Source: Lentinus brumalis (taxonomy: Eukaryota > Basidiomycota > Agaricomycetes > Polyporales > Polyporaceae). From it: DNA of 64,000 nt. This document shows positions 1 to 10,478 of this stretch, in pieces. Position 1 is the first letter of the stretch; every line of letters starts with the position of its first letter. The translations under genes and the position numbers were made by a program. The stretch is taken from contig MARA01000001.1 of assembly GCA_001792895.1 (NCBI GenBank), positions 3,286,001-3,350,000 on the forward strand. The letters run 5' to 3'. The notes under the pieces are model-generated. The model did no database searches. It saw nothing but the letters and a program-made list of their open reading frames with translations, and was not told where the DNA came from.

Positions 1-1336
1 GAGGAAGCCAAGCGGCAGTCCGGAGCCATAGACCTCGCCCAGCAGCGCGTACAGTTCGTATCGAGAGCCATTTGTACTCCCTGTTGGCAGCGAGTCCGAG
101 TCATGTCAGTAATAGTCACAACGCACAGTGCACATATGTACAAGTGGAATCCAATGCAAGCTCACGGATACGCCCACCCCACTGACGGATGATCTCCGGA
201 AGCGCAAAGGCAACGCCATCGAAGCCGTCTACCTCCGGGAGCACGATTGGCTCCACTCTGTACAGGCCGCGGCCGTCTTGGTCGGCTGCTTTGGCCTCGT
301 CCAGCAAGATGTGGGCTGACTTGAGTTCATCGGCATCCCGTAACCACCTGAGACGGTCCTGCTGAGCCCATTTTGCATACACGGTCTTGCGTTCGAAGGC
401 CGGCTTGGGGTACTTCTTCAGCACCTCCTCCCAGATCTGCACACACAGCCTCAGGTCACGCTCCGATTGGTACCGGATACAGGACAAGCTTACCTGAGAC
501 ATCGTCATGTTGGGGTTGCTGTAGACAATATCCACGACGTCGTCAGGCAGGTCGACAGGAACATAGCGGACATGCCCGAGGGAATGGGAGAGCTTCACCG
601 TGACAGCTTCCTCGGAGTCCTGAGACACCGCAATAGAAAGCCAGCCATTGCAATCGAAACTCTCCATGGACTCCCGGTCACGATGCTTTGTCTCATCGGG
701 TAACTTCTTGGGAACCTTCTGACGCGCCGCATTTTGGGCGCAGTGGTACATGAATGTGGTCAAAGTTCGCTTGGACATTTTACTGGCATGCTGGCTGTGG
801 TATCTGAAAATTGCGCTGACTCCAGGGCGTATTTCGGACTGACGGAATATAACTCACATGAATTTGTACTCCAGTTTCTCCCAGATGCACCCAGCAAGCT
901 CATCGGCGCGTTCTCTCGCATCTCCGCGAACTTCTGGCATCGAGACGCGTGCCTCCAGATCGCAAACGCGTGCTTGCTGTTCGAGAAACTTGAGAAAGTC
1001 CGAAAGACGTAATGGCTCTTCGATGACTTCACGCGTTGAGCGCGCCTCGCGTCCGCATCCGTGGTGCTCCTCGTACCCCTGCTGCGCCGCGTTCCCACCA
1101 CGCACACCTGCTGGGATATTCTCCTTCCCTTCCCGGGAGCCCTTCCCCTTCTCCGCGCGCCATAGACGCTTCCTCTCCGCGCAGTCATGACAGGTCTTCG
1201 TGCGGTCTTGATGCGCGCCCGGACCCTTGACTTTTAATGGAAAACTTGATAGCGGAAGCTCTTGCCTGCAGCCGCTGCAAGCCTGGAAACTGTCGCTCAT
1301 GTCTAGATAGATGGAGTCGTCCTCAGGCTGAGCCAT
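1..1336 (-). CDS. MULE-like transposase gene, 3' end beyond the window
   Basis: A multi-exon minus-strand gene that runs off the left edge. Exon 1 starts at the ATG at 1336 (a second ATG is at 1300). It encodes a Cys-rich segment (CSGC ... CHDC) followed by a linker. Intron 1 is 795-857 and intron 2 is 81-141; both have GT..AG ends, and splicing keeps the frame through YKFIQHASK into a domain with FMYHCAQ, FDCNGWL, KRDADELKSAHILL-like residues and LRQWGGRIRELALDST, then W-STNGS and LLGEVYGSGLPLG at the window edge. This order resembles the MULE-type transposase-like proteins common in Agaricomycetes, where the catalytic DDE part follows this point. The catalytic acids lie outside the window, so activity cannot be judged. 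It could also be a domesticated derivative. Confidence 0.6.
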
Positions 1337-1394
1337 AGCATAGAGAAAGACCAGGACTTGTAGTACAGCTAGCACTGCGGAGTATGGTAGACAG

Positions 1395-1445
1395 ACGCGT
1401 CGTGCGCGCAAGTCGCGCGTCGCGACACAAGTCCGCGCTCACGTG
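1395..1445. promoter_or_regulatory. CpG-dense motif cluster upstream of the transposase gene
   Basis: About 60-110 bp upstream of the 1336 start codon are an ACGCGT hexamer (1395-1400), overlapping CGCG/TCGCGCG motifs and an E-box CACGTG (1440-1445). A similar set lies at 5232-5278 before the oxygenase gene. ACGCGT is the core bound by MBF-type factors and CACGTG by bHLH factors in fungi. A regulatory role here is inference. Confidence 0.3.
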
Positions 1446-2559
1446 ATGCAGGGACGTGCTCGCGTGGCCCGAAAATATCCTTTATTCCTCGATTTAATCG
1501 ACCCTGAGATTATCTACCCGATATGGAAACTTAGGGCGCTTCTGCGTCGCATCGTGCTGGGTGCTTTGCATTCACTTGAAGCAAGTGATGTAATGATGCT
1601 CAAGTTCACTGTTGGCACACCGTGCTTGCATCGCAGTCTAGCTTCCCTCCCTTCCTGTTTCTCCAACAGACTTGTGTCAGCTTGTGTCTGGCAGCTGTCT
1701 TCAAGTAGTCGGACCGGTGCTGCGGGCGCTGGATGACATTCTGACCCTTTCCATTTCGAGCAGTGCGTTCTTGTAACCCGAGTCAATCAACCTCGCCGTA
1801 TTCCGAAATACAGCAACAAGACCAGGCGTCCGCGCAAGTCGCCGCAGCCCGGAAAGTCCACACGGACATCAGATGTTCTCGCCCGTTCACGCACTCAGCA
1901 CCCCTTGCGCAATTGTTCTTGAAACGTGTCCTACCCGTTCGAGCGCGGTTCTCAATCTTATTGTTTGTGTCATCTTCGATCTCCCCTCTCCGCCGCGCTC
2001 GTCCAGCACGCAGGAGCCGACAACAAAAGAATGCGCGCGGATTGAAAGAGACTTGTAAATGACTAAGCCGCTACCAGACTTGTTCGACATTCTCCGCGCA
2101 CAAGACCCGTTCTTCTCGTGCGACGGACGTCTTGCAAAGGTCATCATATAAGACTGGCGTCCTGGGCGGCCGTCACTCGAGGCCTCTCCTGACCACTGAC
2201 GGCTACCACTGCGGTACCACTGTGGAGTCTGACGAGTACTCGGCATCGGGATATCGGTCACGGTACGTGCAAATCACTGCATGCCTTGTATCCTGGCCCG
2301 ACGCTCCGATACATATGATCACAATCTGACAGAGGTCGTACTTTTTCTCTTTTCATGCCAGGAGACTCGTGCTGCCGTCCGTCAAAACGCTACGGCAGGG
2401 TCAAGGGTGCCACTGATCAGGTTCAGCCAGCGCTATCCAAATCCGCTATCCCGCATCTCGAGAGCTTCGGTGGCAGTGGCACAGACAATAGATTATTGCG
2501 CCTGCTAACACTCAGGTGAGCTTGTCTGCGCCTATCTAATTTCTTGTCAGGATCGCACT
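1446..2559. other. Intergenic, no gene recognised
   Basis: No reading frame in this stretch matches a family I recognise on either strand. A 30-codon open frame starts at the ATG at 2058-2060, but no convincing exon continues it. The stretch probably holds the divergent promoters of the transposase gene and the CCCH gene. Confidence 0.4.
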
Positions 2560-2566
2560 TATATAT
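2560..2566 (+). promoter_or_regulatory. TATA-like element before the CCCH gene
   Basis: The sequence TATATAT lies about 80 bp before the first ATG at 2648, a reasonable distance for a core promoter with a short 5' UTR. The call rests only on sequence and position. Confidence 0.3.
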
Positions 2567-2647
2567 CTATGGACATGCAGAGAGGAGCTCACTTTACTTT
2601 CACCTTCCCTCCACACCCATCTCTCCTCTTGGTCACTACTTCTGAGC

Positions 2648-4453
2648 ATGATGAGCGGACACGACCGTATCCAAGCAGGAGGCAATACCAATGGTGCAAA
2701 CAGGGCAACACAGAAGCTCTCGAACCCGAGATACCGCAGTAAGTATCGGTCTTTCGCTCAAAATCAACCAGCAACTGAAGAAGCCTGCTTGCAGCGAAGC
2801 TCTGCCGCAACTACCCGCTGGGAACCTGCCGCTACGGCGAGCACTGTTCATACCTCCACATCCTCCCCGTCTCCTCTCTTGCACCACAATCCTCATACCA
2901 GCCCATGCAACCCTCTGGCCGCTCTCCATTATACCCAAGCGTTCCCTCGTCGGGAGGCGCTCCTTCCCATCTAGCCACATCGACACCGTCGTACCGAACT
3001 CCGACCGACTCTTGCGCCCAGCAACATAGGGAACCACGTCTCCGTGCGCCTCGCCCAGAGGTTCCGCGGCGGTTCGCCGCCGTCGCACCCTCAAATTCGG
3101 GCTCGGACATCTCGAACGTGGAACAGTGGCGGCTCTCGATACTGGACGGGGCGATTCCTCCGCCGCCGCCCGGAACTCCTGTTTCGGTGACGAGCATCAA
3201 GCTGGCCGGCACGCCTACCCCTGCGTCCCCGAGTTTGGGTTTGGGCGTCAGGCAGTCAGGAGGGCCTATGCCGAAATGCAATGAGTTCCAGCGTCCGTCA
3301 GAGGGGAGTCAAGGCAGGAGGAAGCAGGAGGTGTACCCGCTGCTTGTGGAGAGGCCGGGATCCGCAGCCAATCCTATGCGACACCGGAATCAGTACTTCA
3401 AGAGTAAGAGCTTCTAGCTGTTGAATGGCTCGTCCTTCACTGACTTTTACTGTGCAGCGAAACCATGTAGGTTCTATGGAGAGCCAGGAGGATGCATCAA
3501 GGGCGACCGGTGCAACTTGTGAGTTCTCGCAGACGAACAGCCCTGCAGCGTCTCCTTCTGACGAGTTCCTTCCTTGACAGCATCCATGAGCATCCCGACG
3601 AGGCGAGGCGTCCAAGCGGTCTAGCGGCCCCCGCTACCCCACACGTCGTCTCGGAAAGCGAGGCGGAGAGCGGTGCGGAGTCGAGCGTTCAAGGGGAGTC
3701 CTCGAGCACAGTCGCAACGTCAGACCACACCCCATCTGTTACATCTGGCTCGGACTCGAAGAAGAACAACTTCTTCCCCGTTACTTGGAGAGTTGTCGGC
3801 GGCGGCGTCATGATGAGCGGGAAGCGTACGTTGACCCTTTCACCTAGCTGTCGTAGGATTGTCATATTGACGAACACTCGTGCAGGGGAAGTGTGCGAGA
3901 GCTTCATGGCCGGGCATTGTCCTGATGGCGGAGACTGCCGGTTCGCACATCCAGAGACAAGTAAGTCATCTTCTTTCGCAGCAGCTTATTAGTCACATTG
4001 ACGGACACTCCCGCAGCCGAGGAAGAGTACGCGCCGTACCAGGATCCTCCGCCCCTCTACAGCCCTATCTCGCCATTGCTCTCTCCTGTCGTGTTTGCAT
4101 ACCCGGTTATGTACCCCACGCTCTCCCCGCCACAGCATTTCGCTCTTCCTGCGGTCATCCCCGGCTGCGCAGCTCCCCTCCCGCCCTCGCAGACGCCTAA
4201 GAGCGGTTTCAGGCCACCAAACTTGGCTATCCCTCAGATTCAAGTACAGCCATGTGGCCTCCCGTACCCGTATTCCCCGCACAGGGTCGTCGACGGCACG
4301 ACACTTGTGGAACGCCAGCCGGAGGCATACGTACAGGCAGGACGTCCTGTCGTCCGCCCAGTGTCGACCCCGCCCACGCCCATGCAGGTGCCGGACGCTG
4401 GCGTTGCGAGAGTACGTGATAGTCGTGCGCCTCTCGATGAGCCTTCGTGCTGA
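2648..4453 (+). CDS. Protein with three CCCH zinc fingers
   Basis: Six exons: 2648-2738, 2795-3403, 3458-3518, 3581-3825, 3886-3960 and 4017-4453, joined by GT..AG introns that keep one frame. Finger 1 (CRNYPLGTCRYGEHCSYLH, CX7CX5CX3H) sits at residues ~32-50, finger 2 (CRFYGEPGGC...CNFIH, CX8CX5CX3H) near residue 235, and finger 3 (CESFMAGHCPDGGDCRFAH, CX7CX5CX3H) near residue 340. Between and after them are Ser/Pro-rich linkers. CCCH fingers of this spacing usually bind single-stranded RNA in mRNA turnover or processing, so a post-transcriptional regulator is likely, but no specific ortholog is recognised. The start is the first of two adjacent ATGs (MMSGHD). Fingers 2 and 3 each span or abut exon borders, and no frameshift is seen. 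Confidence 0.75.
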
Positions 4454-4720
4454 TTGTCTGGAACAGCTGTTTGCTGCGGAAATGCCGTAACCTGCGTTGC
4501 GTGCATTCGGAGGGCTCGTCCGAAAGCGCACGCTCGGGCGCGAGTGCCATCCAGCTCACCGGTTGCTTAGCCTGCGGTCGACACATCTGCTTCCTTGCAT
4601 TGCATCCAGGTTATCATCTTCAGGCTTCTCTTTTCTCTTTTGAACGGACAGCATCCTATTTTGATCCCACACAGCTGGTGTACCTCGTGCACTGGTTGCG
4701 GTGTGACCCACATACGTTAT

Positions 4721-4885
4721 GGTTCGCGTTCCCTGTATTGCTGTAATCTTCTCGTGACGGCCTCGTCATGATGTGTAGTGTAGTTTCTGTGTCGGTGTCC
4801 GCTTTGCTGTCAGGGTCGGTGTCTGTTTCTTGTTGCGGCGATACTCCGTGGTAATCCCGGACGTACTCAATAGATGTATTCGTGT
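4721..4885 (+). repeat. Dispersed repeat, copy 1 (downstream of the CCCH gene)
   Basis: This block aligns by eye with 7590-7760. Shared words include GTCATGATGTG, GCTGTCAG and CTCCGTGGTA(A/G)TCCCGGACG, followed by ATAGATG. The copies differ by substitutions and small indels, so the duplication is old. Each copy lies just after a plus-strand gene. Confidence 0.55.
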
Positions 4886-5339
4886 TCTCTCCTTGCGCAG
4901 CTTGTCTTCAAGTGACCGTGCGGTGTCACAAGGTTGGTTGAACGATGGTGCTTGAAGCGTGGAACGTTGAAATTCAACGTCATCGAGTTAGTCAAGGTGC
5001 GTAGTCGCCGCGGCCCTGTTGCCCGACTTGGCCGTGTGGTGCGGCTGCCGTGTTGTTCTGCCGTATCGTACTTGAGATTTCTAATTTTACTGGGGACACC
5101 TCGAGCACGCAGCTTGGACGCGCGAGTCGCATAGCCTCTCGGTGAAAGTAGGAGAACCGAAGGACGAGTCGTTCGTGCGTTCCTCTCCCGAGTCCCAATC
5201 GGGTTGTAAGGTTGCCGCTGCGGGTCACGATCACGTGCGAGCGTCAAAGCGACTGACGCGTCGCGACTCGCGCGTCGAGTGCGTTACTATCTTGCTCTCA
5301 TTCCATCCACTCTGGGTGCACCCGGACTGAAGACCTGCA
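4886..5339. other. Intergenic region before the oxygenase gene
   Basis: No coding exon is recognised. The region ends with the CpG-rich motif cluster at 5232-5278 and the short leader of the oxygenase gene that starts at 5340. Confidence 0.4.
5232..5278. promoter_or_regulatory. E-box plus ACGCGT cluster upstream of the oxygenase gene
   Basis: CACGTG at 5232-5237, ACGCGT at 5256-5261 and CGCGCGTCG at 5270-5278 lie 60-110 bp before the start codon at 5340. The same motifs occur together at 1395-1445, in the opposite order relative to the plus strand. Function is inferred. Confidence 0.3.
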
Positions 5340-7445
5340 ATGGTGAGATTTGAGTGTGGCTGCTGCGCCGCTTGTGTCAACCGCGACTCTGACGGGGCCG
5401 ACAGGATCCCAGCCTGAGTAGCGAATCCGTCGGCGAGCAGCGACCACTTCCTGCGGTTAAATCGAGCCACGGTAGCAGTCCGGACGGTGCCGTCTTAGAT
5501 TGCTTACAGCACGGTGCTGGGAAGGGAGCGGACGCTGGAGAAGACCAGGACTCGGAGGAGGGCGAGGGCGGGGGCGAGGAGGCCGACGGAGACGAGGAAG
5601 TAGTGGATGAGACTCCATGCAAGGACATCCGCGTGAGTGGTACCTCTTGACGGATTCTGGAAGGCACTGTGCTAAGTGAGAGCTCTATAGGACGAATTTG
5701 CCGATATTTTGAGCGGTGACGTGAAGTTCACTCCTGCCTTCAGCTTCAATCGTGCCTATCCTGCGGCGCCCAATCCGATTATCGACATCGACGGACTGGA
5801 AGCCCTCGCACTCCCCCTCAATATTCGGGAGGCTGCAGCTATCAAGCAGTGCGCGGAACAATTGTTGAATGGCAAGGTTGACAACACGATTGTTGACACG
5901 TCTGTGCGAAATGTCTGGGAGATCGACGCCAGCCGAGTAGGTGCATCATCACGACTATATACGAACATTAAAGCTCACTCACCATGACATAGGTTCGCTT
6001 TGAGAACACCGCTTGGCGTACGTTCATGGCGCGAACCGTGCGTGACGTGTGCGAGGTTCTAGGAGTGGACTATAAAGAGAGCCGTGCACGTTACAAGCTG
6101 GACAAGCTCATCTTACACGAGACGGGTTCTCAGTGAGTCCTACGAGGAATGCTGAGTTCAGGGCTTTGCTCATCTATGTGTCAGCCTCCTTCCATGCGTC
6201 GAGTAAGTCTGTGTTCCCTTATATCGCGCACGAGCTTTGCTCATCTCCCTGGGCAGCACTGAAGAGGTGAACGGCAAGTTTGCTACCATCGTAGTCGTTC
6301 TTCCGTCTCGATTCACTGGCGGCGCGGTACGTGTGGCTCATGGCAAGCTCTCCCAAGTCTACGACAATAGCGCGGATAGCTTGGCCACCACGTCCGTCCT
6401 GGCCTGGTACGCCGGTGCCAAACACGAGGTCAGACGCATTGCAAGTGGATACCGCCTTGCGCTCTCCTTCAGCGTCATCCACAAGAAGAACGTTCCTCGT
6501 CCTACATTTTCGATGGCGCTGCGAAAAGGTGCCGCGGCAAGGCTTCGTCAAGTCTTCCAGCAATGGAAAACGAAGCACGGAGATTACCCGAGAAAGCTCA
6601 TCTATCTCCTGAGCCACGAGAATCGAAAGGTCGCTCTGCGTCGTAGTGCATTGAAGGGTGCAGATGCAGATCTTGTCGCTCTGCTTGAGGACGTCGGAAA
6701 GCCTCACGGATTCCACCTTGGTCTCGCTCGTCTCGCGTGCAGGGTCATGGGCTCTACCGGGTATTCTAATTCCTGGGACGACGACTCGGACTATGATGAC
6801 GACTTAGGCAGAATCGACGTGCACGACACAGAGGTTGAAGTCGACCACCTCACGGATCTGGACGGTCGGCTGATTCATGAGGACGAGTACTTGGACCACC
6901 TTGAGACCGAGTTCATCCCCAAAGAACTAGTCGAGGAAACCACCTCTGAAGCTTATGACGATCAGGACTGCGAAAGAGACGGAGACAGGGGTAGTGTGAG
7001 TAACTGGTCAATCATCTTCATTCACGCTCGATGCTCACATATGCTCAGTGGAGCACCTCAGTGACACGCTGTGAGTAGCTCGTCGAAGCATCGACGCTGT
7101 ACACTAACCATGCTCTCAGCTTACAATCGCACCGTCCTGGTCATATGGCCGGAGTGGGCAAATCGTGACATCCGCGGGCACGATTCGTCGGGACGACCCG
7201 CTTCCTCGTCCCCCCGGCGAACCCCAGAGAAGGCCCCGCACAACGGCAAAACGCCCCGTGTTGCCCCGACAAGGGCGGTGAGAGCAGCCGTCGCTCCCAC
7301 TAGTCTGAGGCACCCTGTAGCTGGTACAACCCGATCGCGAGTGCAGGTCACGTCTGGCGCGGCTGCATCCTCCGTCAGGCACGGGCCGCCAGCAAAGCGT
7401 AGGAAGACGACGTATGACCCAACAGAAGTGATCGACTTGACTTGA
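5340..7445 (+). CDS. 2OG-Fe(II) oxygenase-like protein (His of HxD replaced by Cys)
   Basis: Eight exons rebuild one frame of about 573 residues: 5340-5342, 5405-5632, 5691-5936, 5993-6132, 6185-6202, 6257-6995, 7049-7070 and 7120-7445. Exon 1 is only the ATG, and exons 5 and 7 are 18 and 22 nt. After an acidic N-terminal tail the protein has the fold seen in basidiomycete 2OG-Fe(II) oxygenase-like proteins: LPLNIREA, TIVDTSVRNVWEID, KLDKLILHETGS, then LPCVDTEE, FATIVVVLPS, FTGGAVRVAHG, VLAWYAGAKHEV and SGYRLALSF. In relatives the sequence before DTE reads LPHVD and supplies the iron-binding His and Asp; here the His is Cys. The distal His (KHEV) and the 2-oxoglutarate region (SGYR) are present. 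The Ser/Pro-rich C-terminus ends in a basic patch (PPAKRRK). It may be a pseudo-oxygenase or use an altered metal site; the substrate is unknown. Confidence 0.7.
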
Positions 7446-7589
7446 GTGAGGTGAGGAGATGGCCGATGTCCTTTGGGGTACTTACCTGCTTGAAGGTTCC
7501 TTGGCCGGCGTTCTGCGCATGGCACTGCTATAGATGTCCCATGTCATGCTACACATAACCTCCACATGATACCTGGTAGAACACAGTCG

Positions 7590-7760
7590 TTCCTGTACTT
7601 ATTGCTGTATTGTACCCGTCATGATGTGCTGTGTCCCTGTGCTACGCTGTCAGAGGCCCCGAAATCTGTTACTGTCCCCTTGCCTTCTTGCGGCAGTGCT
7701 CCGTGGTAGTCCCGGACGTTTGCCGGACGTACCCCATAGATGCGTTTTCCTCTCCCAAGG
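7590..7760 (+). repeat. Dispersed repeat, copy 2 (downstream of the oxygenase gene)
   Basis: Diverged copy of 4721-4885, with the words GTCATGATGTG, GCTGTCAG and CTCCGTGGTAGTCCCGGACG in the same order. The rest of 7446-8151 holds no recognised gene and should contain the heme oxygenase promoter; a CT-rich stretch precedes the 8152 start. Confidence 0.55.
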
Positions 7761-8151
7761 TTCCGCGAACAGCTCACCAGCGCAAGCATACATACTTTCA
7801 ATCTCTATCACCTCGCGGGCTGCGCCAGCCTGCAGGGGAGCGTCGGGGCAGATCGGGCTCGGCTTTATCAGATAAGATAACCTGAGAATATGTGGGTGGC
7901 GGCTCTGGGCCACATCTTCCCATCTCCTGCTGCCTCTTGCGTGCTCGCTGCTCACCATCTCCGCTTTTCCTTCCTTGCTTCATCTACCGCGGATCACTGC
8001 CTCCTGCGCAGGCGCGTGGTTGGTTTCCTCATAAGCCTCCGTCCGTTTGTTTGTCATAGAACAGCGACCTTTCCCCGGACCTCCTCCTCCTCCCCCTCGC
8101 AACGCTAGTCGTTCCATCCCACTACCCTAGCTTTTACGCTCATTGCTCAGC

Positions 8152-9348
8152 ATGGCCTCGGTCATCGACCTCTCTAAGCCTGTGGCGGACATCCTCCGGG
8201 AAGGTACTCACGCGGCACACGCACGTGCGGAGCATAGCAAGGGTGCGCAATGGCTCGCCCGGGGCGAGCTCGACAAGCAGGAGTACGTCCGCTTCCTCAT
8301 GATGCTATATCATGTCTACAAGTGAGTACACACCTTGCTTCTCCTTCCGAACCGTCGCAAACCCCATCCCAGTGCCTTCGAACGTGCCCTTGAGCAGCAC
8401 GCCACACATCCCGTCCTGGCGCCGACGCACAACCCCGGGCTCTTTGCGCGCTCCGCGAGCCTTGCAGCGGACATCAGCTACCTCCTTGAAGTCTCCGAGG
8501 CGTCCTGGCAGTCGCATCCCCTGCATGTCGCCATGCAGGCAGCCCCTCCGCGCGCCCTTTCACAATACGTGGGCAGGATAGACGAGCTTGCTGCGAGCCC
8601 AGATCCGTCTCGGCTGCTAGCGCACGCATATGTTCGCTACCTTGGCGACCTCTCTGGGGGCAGTTCATCCGCCGCCGCATCTCGAAGGCGTACGGGCTTG
8701 ATGACAGCGCCGGCGTGAGCTTCTACGAGTTCCGCCCGCTGGGCGGGACGAGCAGCGCGTCCGACGCGGCGGCGAACGCGGGCGAGATGAAGCGGATCAA
8801 GGAGTGGTACCGCGACGGGATGAACGCGGGCGTCGGGGACAACGAGGAGCTAAAGGGTACGTGGCGGAAGCGCGCAAATCAATTTCGGTGCCGTGCAGGG
8901 TTCGCTGACGTAGCTCGTTCTTTCTATGGCAGCTGCAATGCTCGATGAGGCGAACATCGCTTTTGAGTTCAACACGGCGCTCTTCGACGAGCTCAAGGCG
9001 TCTTCGCAGGAGAGCGGGCCGTCGTCGCCCGTGGAATTGCCGTCTCCTCTCCATTCCCCCGTCGAGCCGTCCTTCCCCAGCCCCATCGTCACGGATGTCG
9101 GTCACGACTCGGCTCTGCTTCAGCATCTCAAGCAGAGCGGCAAGTCCAAGACGGTGTTTGTGGCTGACGAGGCATCCAAAGAAGAGCCCAAGTTCAGCAC
9201 CGTGTCTGTCGTCGCCTTCATCGTCGCGGTGTCAATTGCGCACTTTGTGCTGGTCGTCGGCGGCTTCACCGGGATGAAGGGGTACGCGAAGTTGGAGGGC
9301 CTCCAGGCTTGGTTGGACAACTACTTCGGCACGACCACCCAGGCATGA
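8152..9348 (+). CDS. Heme oxygenase, ER tail-anchored, with one apparent frameshift
   Basis: Three exons: 8152-8321, 8373-8856 and 8933-9348. The start is the ATG of MASVIDLS. The proximal heme His lies in THAAHARAEHS, and the family signature YVRYLGDLSGG is in exon 2. After the GGGGG run at 8656-8660 the frame breaks: the expected continuation (QFIRRRISKAYGLD, then FYEFRPLGG) is present one base out of register, so one G is missing relative to a functional gene. Exon 3 contains the last helix (AMLDEANIAFEFN), a Ser/Pro spacer and a C-terminal membrane segment (VVAFIVAVSIAHFVLVV), as in tail-anchored heme oxygenases of the endoplasmic reticulum. The enzyme degrades heme to biliverdin, iron and CO. 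Because all flanking sequence is conserved, a consensus error is more likely than a dead gene. Confidence 0.85.
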
Positions 9349-9604
9349 TCATCATGATAGATGATCATGCTGCAGTGCTTCGAGGCCGGTTGCGGTCGGA
9401 TGCTGTAGGTGACGGATGCTCGCAAGGCAGAGACTTGCTACTCACGTACAACCCGCCCTGACGCTCACACATACTTACCTTGTACACTCACAGCCTATCC
9501 GTGTTCTTCTTGATTACACTCACATCTAGTCCTGGGTATAGGAACACTGTGTAATGTCTGAATACATGCATGACACGTCCCGAACGTTCGCTCGCGGGTG
9601 AAAA

Positions 9605-10478
9605 TCATGGTTTGACCTCTTCCCCCTTCCAGTCCCAGACCCGCCCGCGCTGCGCCGCCCCAAGCCTCTGCACGACCTCCGCAAGCTTCGCAGCCGCGAA
9701 CTCGGGCTCGAACAGCTTCCCCGCAGGCACGCCCTTCCAAAACGCCTTGCTAAATTCCGTCTTCACCGTGCCCGGGTGCACCCCGACGCAGATCGCGGGC
9801 AGCTTCTTCGCCTGCAGGTGCAGATCGAACGTGCGGATGACCTGGTTGAGCGCCGCCTTGGACGCGCGGTACGAGTACCAGCCGCCGAGCTGGTTGTCCG
9901 ACACGGACCCCACGCGCGCGGAGAGGTGCACCCACTTCGCGAGGCTCGCTCCCGCCGTGTCTGCGTCCTTGCTCTCCTGCTCCTGTTCCTGGGATCGCGA
10001 AGCGTTCTGGGGAAGGAAACGCGAGAAGTGCTTGATGAGCAGCAGGTGCGAGACGGTGTTGAGCCGGAAGGTGTCGAGGAGCTGCTCGAGGACCAGCTCG
10101 CCCGGCTGCCGCTCGGGTAGAGCATGCCCCCGAGGAAGAACGCGATGCGCACATACGATTGGGCGTCGGATCCGTACAGTTCGAGGAGCGTGCGCGCGAG
10201 CTCCTCGGCGGCGGCGGCGATGCTATCCTCGGACATCAGGTCGAGCGGGAGGACGCGCAGGCGCGCGGGGTCGACGTCGTGGCCCGCAGCTTGGAGCGGG
10301 CGCAGAATGTGTTCACGGACAGAGTCAGGGGTACGTGGGGCTCGGAGGAGCTCGAGCTCGAGGTTGGGGTCGGGCGGTAGGTGCCGAAGACGGGGAGAGA
10401 GGTCGAGCGTAGGTAGTGGCGGACGAGCGCGAGGGAGAGGCCGCGGGTAGCGGGCGAAACGAGGATGAAGGGAGACAT
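9605..10478 (-). CDS. Short-chain dehydrogenase/reductase family protein, two apparent frameshifts
   Basis: Intronless minus-strand gene starting at the ATG at 10478 (MSPFILVSPATRGLSLAL, the modified nucleotide-binding turn at the end of the first beta strand). It continues through VLPLDLMSEDSI, FFLGGMLYP, LLDTFRLNTVSHLLLIKHF and WVHLSARVGS to the catalytic Tyr-Lys pair (YSYRASKAALNQ), then VGVHPGTVKTEFSK and a C-terminal WDWKGEEVKP. The length of about 285 residues suits a classical SDR resembling the cell-cell signalling csgA-type group of fungi. One base is missing near 10372 (a CCC run in the sense strand) and one near 10113 (GG); reading past them restores the conserved frame. An NAD(P)-dependent oxidoreductase role is likely; the substrate is not predictable. 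Confidence 0.75.

Noticed and set aside
9570..10412. A 280-codon plus-strand frame rich in Arg, Ala and Gly.
   Set aside because: It is antisense to the SDR gene; the minus strand carries YxxxK and other SDR motifs.
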